Assembly (NCBI GenBank): GCA_019117345.1
Contig: DWZW01000209.1
Coordinates: 1-9,920 of the forward strand
DNA: 9,920 bases
Reading direction: 5' to 3'
Source of the DNA: Claveliimonas stercoravium
Lineage (GTDB): Bacteria > Bacillota > Clostridia > Lachnospirales > Lachnospiraceae
Position numbers and translations under genes: made by a program. Positions 5,956 through 9,920 of this stretch are shown here, in pieces. Position 1 is the stretch's first letter, and every line of letters begins with the position of its first letter. The notes below the pieces were generated by a model that worked only from the letters and a program-made list of their open reading frames with translations, made no database searches and was not told the DNA's origin.

Positions 5956-7281
5956 TTGAGAAAAAGAAGAAAAAGAACGGGAAGAGTCTATGGGAGATAT
6001 CTGGCGGCCATTTTTATCTGGCTGCTCCTCATAACCGGGCTTGCCCACATGGTATCCCGGGAGGAGGGAGGCTTTGGGGGCACGGACACAGAGAGCAGGC
6101 TTGACGTGCCGGACGGGAAACTGCCGGAGCCGACCTCGGGGAGCTCCATCCGTGTGCTCCTCATGACAACAGGCTACAGCGGCGAGATACACAGCGAGGT
6201 GAGGGTCTCCTCGGACGCGGGGCTGCGGGTGAGCTGCGGCGGAGAGAGCATTGAGTGGAACAGGGCGGATACATACCAGATCCTCCCGGACGACGCCCGG
6301 TTCCAGAAGGGCAATATACGGGTTGAGCCCCTGGAGGAGGGGGGACAGATGCGGCTGGAGAGCATAGAGAGGGGCTGCGGCACGCCCTCCTACGCAGGGA
6401 CTCTGGAGCTGCGGGCGGTCTCCGGCGGCATGGCAGTCATCAATGAGCTGCCTGTGGAGACCTATCTGTGCGGCGTGGTGCCCAGCGAGATGCCTGCCTC
6501 CTATGAGCTGGAGGCCCTGAAGGCACAGGCAGTGTGTGCCAGGAGCTACGCTTTCCGGCAGATGACCTCCTACGGGTATCCGGAGTACGAGGCCCATGTC
6601 AATGACAGCACGGATTTCCAGGTATACAACAACAGCGAACGGCAGGAGAACAGTACCCGGGCCGTGGCTGAGACAGAGGGACAGGTTGTCAGGTATAAAG
6701 GGGAGATCGCCACCACATACTATTATTCAACCTCCTGCGGCAGGACCACCAGCCTGGAGGCCTGGGGGACGGATCCAGGCGGCGGAGGAGGATATCTGCA
6801 GAGCGTGGAGGTCTGCGGGGAACAGGGGGATTATGAGAAGGACCTGCCCTGGTACAGGTGGACGGCCCAGGTGCCGGTCCAGACCCTGTCCGCCCTTGTC
6901 AGTGCCAATACAGGAGTGAGTGTGGGCACCCTCTCCAGCGTGGAGGTGACAAAGCGGGGCCCGGGGGATGTGGCCCTCCAGATCGTGGCTTCCGGTGATG
7001 CGGGCAGCGTCACGGTGGACACGGAGAACAAGATACGCGGGGCCCTGGGAGGGAGCGGCTACACCATCACGAAAAACGATGGCAGCACCAGCCAGAGCAC
7101 AGCCCTGCTGCCCAGCGCCTTCTTTACTATAGAGAAGAGCGGTGACACCTTTGTCATCAGCGGCGGCGGCTTCGGGCACGGCATCGGCATGAGCCAGAAC
7201 GGCGCCAATGAGATGGCAAAGCAGGGGGCGGATTACCGGGAAATCCTGCAGATGTTCTATAAGGATGTGGAGATCAGCTGA
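5956..7281 (+). CDS. Membrane-anchored SpoIID/LytB-domain protein (probable peptidoglycan lytic transglycosylase)
   Basis: This is a 441-aa protein. A basic N-terminus (MRKRRKRTGR) and one hydrophobic segment (about 15-31) make a membrane anchor with the rest outside. The SpoIID domain covers about 64-440. It has 'SIRVLLMTTGYSG', 'NELPVETYLCGVVPSEMPASYELEALKAQAVCARSYA' (split here only by the family's usual spacing) with the putative catalytic Glu E178, 'TYYYSTSCGRTTSLEAW' with Cys261 near the expected metal site, and the C-terminal signature 'GGGFGHGIGMSQNGANEMA'. SpoIID of Bacillus degrades glycan strands stripped of stem peptides during engulfment; this may be the true orthologue or a vegetative paralogue. 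The start is TTG (5956-5958) with a weak AAAGGG (5944-5949) upstream. It is the only start in frame before the anchor, since an in-frame stop lies at 5929 and the next Met comes after the anchor. At about 441 aa it is longer than Bacillus SpoIID (about 340), with extra sequence near the anchor and C-terminal half. Confidence 0.92.
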   Translation: MRKRRKRTGRVYGRYLAAIFIWLLLITGLAHMVSREEGGFGGTDTESRLDVPDGKLPEPTSGSSIRVLLMTTGYSGEIHSEVRVSSDAGLRVSCGGESIEWNRADTYQILPDDARFQKGNIRVEPLEEGGQMRLESIERGCGTPSYAGTLELRAVSGGMAVINELPVETYLCGVVPSEMPASYELEALKAQAVCARSYAFRQMTSYGYPEYEAHVNDSTDFQVYNNSERQENSTRAVAETEGQVVRYKGEIATTYYYSTSCGRTTSLEAWGTDPGGGGGYLQSVEVCGEQGDYEKDLPWYRWTAQVPVQTLSALVSANTGVSVGTLSSVEVTKRGPGDVALQIVASGDAGSVTVDTENKIRGALGGSGYTITKNDGSTSQSTALLPSAFFTIEKSGDTFVISGGGFGHGIGMSQNGANEMAKQGADYREILQMFYKDVEIS

Positions 7282-7313
7282 GGGACAGGTGGAGGCGCGG
7301 CGGAGAAATCCGC

Positions 7314-7342
7314 TTGAATATTTTGTGGTCAGATGGTATGAT
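7314..7342 (+). promoter_or_regulatory. Promoter of the YihY-family gene
   Basis: TTGAAT (7314-7319), a 17-nt spacer and TATGAT (7337-7342) with an extended TGG just upstream make a good sigma-A promoter. The predicted start near 7349 leaves a leader of about 54 nt. A short GCGGA-GAAA-TCCGC hairpin (7300-7313) abuts the -35. Confidence 0.7.
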
Positions 7343-7402
7343 TTCCCTATAAAATGGCAGGAGAACCGCTGGCTGCCTGCAGTAAGACAGCGGGGGAGGA
7401 AT

Positions 7403-8221
7403 ATGATCAGGAAGATTTTTCACAAGGCAATCGATGTATCTGAGGAAGTGGGGAAGGACCATGTGGGGGCTTATGCTGCCCAGTCGGCTTACTTTTTTAT
7501 GCTCTGTATGATCCCTATCATCCTTCTGCTCCTCACCCTGGTGCAGTTTACGCCGGTCACGAAGGCGGATGTTATGACCGCTGTGGTACAGGTATTTCCC
7601 TCCTCCGTGGACTCCCTGATCGTGTCCATCGTCAACCAGGTCTACAACCAGTCCATGGGCATCATCCCCGTGACCGCGCTGGTGGCTCTCTGGTCTGCCG
7701 GGAAGGGCGTGCTGGCCATGACCAGCGGGCTGAACTGTATCTACAGGTGCCAGGAGACAAGGAATTATGTTTTTCTGAGGATACGCTCCACCATCTACAC
7801 GGTACTTTTTATCGTGGTCATCCTGCTGCTCCTGATCGTGTCCGTCTTTGGAAATACGCTGAATATTTTTATCACGAGCCATGTGAGATTCCTGAAACCC
7901 GTGGCGGACTGGCTGATCCAGAGGCGCGCGGTCATCACGCCGGTGGTGATGATGGGATTTTCCCTTCTCATCTACAAGTTCCTTCCCAACAGAAAGGCTA
8001 CCTTCCGCAGACAGATCCCGGGCTCCGTGTTTACAGCTCTGGCCTGGATGGTCATTTCCTGGGTGTTTTCCGTGTACGTGGATATTTTTCAGGGGTTTTC
8101 CGATATGTACGGGAGCCTCACCACTATCGTGCTCATCATGCTCTGGCTTTACTGCTGTATGTACAGTATCCTGCTGGGAGGGGAGCTGAACAAGCTGGCG
8201 GCTGACAAAATGTTTTCCTGA
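7403..8221 (+). CDS. YihY/BrkB-family integral membrane protein
   Basis: This is a 272-aa membrane protein with six predicted helices at about 27-49, 85-108, 129-158, 176-194, 206-226 and 240-262. Family marks are 'GAYAAQSAYFFMLCMIPIILLLL' in the first helix region (a variant of the usual 'A.a.SYy..ls.fPlll'), 'LWSAGKGVLAMTSGLNCIY' and the C-terminal 'YGSLTTIVLIMLWLY' then 'ILLGGELN'. The family was once called RNase BN by mistake; members are membrane proteins whose function is not settled, with transport proposed. The ATG at 7403 is used because GGGGGAGGA (7392-7400) precedes it and the conserved sequence begins here; the spacing from GGAGG is only 3 nt, which is short. An open frame extends upstream to 7208, but that part overlaps the SpoIID-type gene and the promoter. 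No terminator is visible after the stop, and the next promoter begins 16 nt later. Confidence 0.9.
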   Translation: MIRKIFHKAIDVSEEVGKDHVGAYAAQSAYFFMLCMIPIILLLLTLVQFTPVTKADVMTAVVQVFPSSVDSLIVSIVNQVYNQSMGIIPVTALVALWSAGKGVLAMTSGLNCIYRCQETRNYVFLRIRSTIYTVLFIVVILLLLIVSVFGNTLNIFITSHVRFLKPVADWLIQRRAVITPVVMMGFSLLIYKFLPNRKATFRRQIPGSVFTALAWMVISWVFSVYVDIFQGFSDMYGSLTTIVLIMLWLYCCMYSILLGGELNKLAADKMFS

Positions 8222-8236
8222 TGTCCGGGGAAAACC

Positions 8237-8264
8237 TTGACATCCCGTTTTCTTGTGTTAAAAT
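8237..8264 (+). promoter_or_regulatory. Strong promoter of the pheST operon
   Basis: Perfect -35 TTGACA (8237-8242), a 16-nt spacer and -10 TAAAAT (8259-8264) with an extended TGT (8256-8258). The predicted start near 8271 is the beginning of the T-box leader. Confidence 0.88.
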
Positions 8265-8270
8265 GTAGGG

Positions 8271-8549
8271 AGCGATCATAATATCGAAAAGGCTTTGACC
8301 GTGTAAGTAGAGACTCATTTTCCGGCAGAGAGGGGAGATCGCTGGCTGAAAGTTTCCCCGGGTTCAGATGAGGATTGAATTTCCCACGTGAGCCGCGTGT
8401 CTGAACAGGGCCGCCAGGCGGTCAGTAGGATGCGCCGTTTTGTGCACGTTACGCATGATCGAGAGTCTGTCGCGTGAAGCGCGGCGGGAAGCAGGGTGGT
8501 ACCGCGGGTTTGTATGTCTCGTCCCTTTTCAGGGAGGAGGCTTTTTTTA
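8271..8549 (+). ncRNA. T-box leader, tRNA-Phe responsive, with terminator/antiterminator
   Basis: The leader binds uncharged tRNA and then lets transcription proceed into pheST. The hallmark T-box sequence AGGGTGGTACCGCG is at 8493-8506. Stem I runs from CGTG (8300-8303) to CACG (8385-8388). It includes the K-turn-like GTAAGTAGAG, the helix CTCAT (8314-8318) with ATGAG (8368-8372), and the AGAGAG distal motif followed by GGGGA pairing with TTCCCC. On the 3' side of the specifier loop, UUC (8381-8383) is the specifier codon for Phe, matching the genes downstream. A stem-III-like region (about 8425-8460) contains the AGTAGGATGCGCC segment. The terminator stem 8516-8525 pairs with 8532-8541 (one G-G mismatch, one G-U), followed by seven T (8542-8548). 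This leader accounts for most of the 402-nt stretch without a gene between 8222 and 8623. Confidence 0.95.
8516..8548 (+). terminator. Intrinsic terminator of the pheS T-box leader
   Basis: GTCTCGTCCC (8516-8525) pairs with GGGAGGAGGC (8532-8541) around TTTTCA, followed by T7. Ten nucleotides separate it from the T-box sequence, so an antiterminator using the T-box bulge can form instead when uncharged tRNA-Phe is bound. Confidence 0.88.
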
Positions 8550-8623
8550 TTTGATCGGGAACGAAGTCCTCATTGAATATAAACGTCCCTGTGTTACATT
8601 TCATAAAGAAAAGGAGAAAAATG

Positions 8624-9643
8624 ATGAAAGAGAAACTGCAAAGCATTAAAGAAGAAGCGATCCGCCAGATTGAAGCTTCCGATGTGCCTGAAAAGCTCAA
8701 CGAAGTGCGTGTGAAGTTCCTGGGCAAAAAAGGGGAGCTGACCGCTGTCCTCAAGGCCATGAAGGATGTGGCGCCGGAAGAACGGCCCAAGGTGGGACAG
8801 ATGGTCAACGAGACCAGGGCGGCCATCGAGGAGCTCCTGGAGGAGACCAAGAAGAACATGGAGAGAAAGATCCGTGAGGAGAGGCTGAAGCAGGAGGTCA
8901 TCGACGTCACGCTCCCATCAAAGAAAAATATGGTGGGCCACAGCCACCCCAACACCATCGCCCAGGAGGAAGTGGAACGCATCTTCATCGGCATGGGCTA
9001 TGAGGTGGTAGAGGGGCCTGAGATCGAGTACGACCTCTACAACTTTGAGAAGCTGAATATCCCTGCGGACCATCCGGCCAAGGATGAGCAGGATACCTTC
9101 TACATCAACAAGGACATTGTGCTTCGGACACAGACATCCCCTGTGCAGGCCCGCGTCATGGAAGAGGGCAGGCTCCCCATCCGTATGATCTCACCGGGAC
9201 GCGTGTTCCGCTCCGACGAGGTGGACGCCACTCACTCACCATCCTTCCATCAGATAGAGGGACTTGTGGTGGATAAGAAGATTTCTTTCGCTGACCTGAA
9301 GGGAACACTGGAAGTGTTCGCCAAGGAGCTGTTCGGGCCGGAGACGAAGACCAAATTCCGTCCCCATCACTTCCCCTTCACAGAGCCAAGCGCCGAGATG
9401 GATGTGACCTGCTTTAAGTGCGGCGGAAAGGGATGCCGCTTCTGTAAGGGCTCCGGCTGGATCGAGATCCTGGGCTGCGGCATGGTGCATCCTCACGTAT
9501 TCGAGATGTGCGGCATTGACCCGGAGGAGTACACGGGCTTTGCCTTCGGCGTGGGCCTGGAGCGTATCGCCCTGCTGAAGTACGAGATTGACGATATGCG
9601 GCTTCTGTACGAGAATGATATCCGATTCCTGAAACAATTCTAG
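8624..9643 (+). CDS. pheS: Phenylalanine--tRNA ligase alpha subunit
   Basis: This is the catalytic subunit of the cytosolic alpha2-beta2 enzyme that charges tRNA-Phe. It is 339 aa, the normal length. An N-terminal coiled coil (about 1-95) contacts tRNA. The class II core follows: 'GHSHPNTIAQEEVERIF' with motif 1 (about 105-160), motif 2 'FRSDEVDATHSPSFHQIEG' (195-213) and motif 3 'GFAFGVGLERIALL' (305-318), with the Phe-pocket Ala in GFAFG. The C-terminus 'ENDIRFLKQF' is classic. A Cys cluster C263, C266, C271, C274 ('CFKCGGKGCRFCKGSGW') looks like a zinc-knuckle insert known from Firmicutes PheS. Two ATGs stand in tandem, 8621 and 8624. AAGGAG (8611-8616) is 4 nt from the first and 7 nt from the second, so 8624 is preferred. 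A still earlier ATG at 8573 lacks a ribosome site. Expression is set by the T-box leader. Confidence 0.98.
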   Translation: MKEKLQSIKEEAIRQIEASDVPEKLNEVRVKFLGKKGELTAVLKAMKDVAPEERPKVGQMVNETRAAIEELLEETKKNMERKIREERLKQEVIDVTLPSKKNMVGHSHPNTIAQEEVERIFIGMGYEVVEGPEIEYDLYNFEKLNIPADHPAKDEQDTFYINKDIVLRTQTSPVQARVMEEGRLPIRMISPGRVFRSDEVDATHSPSFHQIEGLVVDKKISFADLKGTLEVFAKELFGPETKTKFRPHHFPFTEPSAEMDVTCFKCGGKGCRFCKGSGWIEILGCGMVHPHVFEMCGIDPEEYTGFAFGVGLERIALLKYEIDDMRLLYENDIRFLKQF

Positions 9644-9655
9644 TACAATAGACAC

Positions 9656-9711
9656 AATGACGCACCAGTTGGTGTCATTCCGGACGTAACACTTTTGAAA
9701 AGTATTACGTC
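9656..9711 (+). repeat. Two adjacent inverted repeats in the pheS-pheT gap
   Basis: First hairpin: AATGA (9656-9660) and CACC (9663-9666) pair with GGTG (9671-9674) and TCATT (9675-9679), with a 2-nt bulge and loop AGTT. Second: a 29-bp palindrome, GACGTAACACTTTT (9683-9696), one G, AAAAGTATTACGTC (9698-9711), with a single C-A mismatch. Neither is followed by a T-tract, so they are not ordinary terminators; mRNA processing or stability is possible. Confidence 0.7.
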
Positions 9712-9744
9712 ACCTGTTAAACTATTAACGTAAAGGAGAATACA

Positions 9745-9920
9745 ATGAATACATCATTATCATGGATAAAAGCATACGTGCCGGATCTGGATGTCACTGC
9801 GCAGGAGTACACGGACGCCATGACCCTTTCCGGGACAAAGGTAGAGAATTATGAGGAGCTGGATGCGGACCTGGACAAGATCGTGGTGGGTCAGATTGAC
9901 AAGATAGAGAAGCATCCGGA
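9745..9920 (+). CDS. pheT: Phenylalanine--tRNA ligase beta subunit, N-terminal part; continues past the window
   Basis: This is the start of the large subunit, which carries the editing and tRNA-binding domains of the same enzyme. The 58 complete codons read 'MNTSLSWIKAYVPDLD', then 'YTDAMTLSGTKVENYEEL' and 'KIVVGQIDKIEKHP'. That is the PheT N-terminal B1 domain running into the EMAP-like OB fold, which begins with the V-V-G-x-I strand. AAAGGAG (9732-9738) stands 6 nt before the ATG. The gene lies 101 nt after pheS, with two hairpins between them and no promoter that I can recognise, so it is co-transcribed under T-box control. About 740 residues of the usual 800 lie outside the window. Confidence 0.96.
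   Translation, partial: MNTSLSWIKAYVPDLDVTAQEYTDAMTLSGTKVENYEELDADLDKIVVGQIDKIEKHP

Noticed and set aside
5920..6597. Minus-strand open frame of 225 codons opposite the SpoIID-type gene
   Set aside because: Antisense shadow of a conserved gene, no family resemblance and no ribosome binding site.
7300..7320. Terminator after the SpoIID-type gene
   Set aside because: The GCGGA-GAAA-TCCGC stem is only 5 bp and is followed by TTGAATATTTT, not a T-run; the TTGAAT is better read as the -35 of the next promoter. Weak termination is not excluded.
7208..7402. Longer start for the YihY-family gene at 7208
   Set aside because: The extra 65 residues overlap the end of the SpoIID-type gene in another frame and run through the promoter; conserved sequence starts at 7403.
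9683..9720. 29-bp palindrome as an intrinsic terminator between pheS and pheT
   Set aside because: No U-tract follows, the stem is AT-rich near the loop, and it would cut an essential operon.
1..9920. CRISPR array, insertion sequence, tRNA, rRNA or phage genes
   Set aside because: No regularly spaced repeats, transposase or integrase motifs, tRNA-like cloverleaf or rRNA sequence were seen on either strand.

Overview
The window looks like chromosomal DNA from a Gram-positive, spore-former-type anaerobe of the Clostridia, probably Lachnospiraceae. The grounds are a T-box leader on pheS, strong AGGAGG-type ribosome binding sites, a SpoIID-type protein, a Clostridia-like PheS with a Cys-rich insert, and moderately GC-rich coding sequence. 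The family-level call is inference. All genes are on the + strand and no mobile element is visible.

Layout. (1) 1-1052: the 3' part of pckA (ATP-dependent PEP carboxykinase), closed by a clear intrinsic terminator. (2) 1199-1654: an XRE-type regulator with a C-terminal pair of membrane segments. (3) 1691-5628: a sensing and transport module. A sigma-A type promoter drives a small VOC-fold protein and an OmpR/PhoB response regulator. A second promoter region, with three CTTWACC-like repeats at 12-bp period, then precedes an ABC ATPase, a six-helix ABC-2 permease and a short one-helix histidine kinase. (4) 5660-5920: a non-coding RNA gene with a near-consensus promoter, a long rod-like fold and a terminator, best explained as 6S RNA. 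(5) 5956-7281: a membrane-anchored SpoIID/LytB-domain protein with a TTG start. (6) 7314-8221: a YihY/BrkB-family membrane protein with its own promoter. (7) 8237-9920: a strong promoter, a T-box leader with a UUC (Phe) specifier, pheS, and the start of pheT.

How the parts work together. The two-component/ABC module has the layout of antimicrobial-peptide or antibiotic detoxification loci: kinase senses, regulator switches the transporter on. The regulator is odd, however. The universally used phospho-acceptor Asp is Asn (N52, codon AAT), although the other receiver active-site residues and the kinase's H-box are present. Either the regulator works without phosphorylation, or this is a one-base (GAT to AAT) change locking the system. 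The direct repeats upstream of the transporter are the obvious candidate operator.

Other points worth a second look are a sigma-E-like promoter embedded in the 6S terminator just before the SpoIID-type gene, a likely product-RNA template in the 6S RNA, an 11-bp sequence duplicated on both sides of the 6S promoter, and a near-perfect 29-bp palindrome between pheS and pheT.
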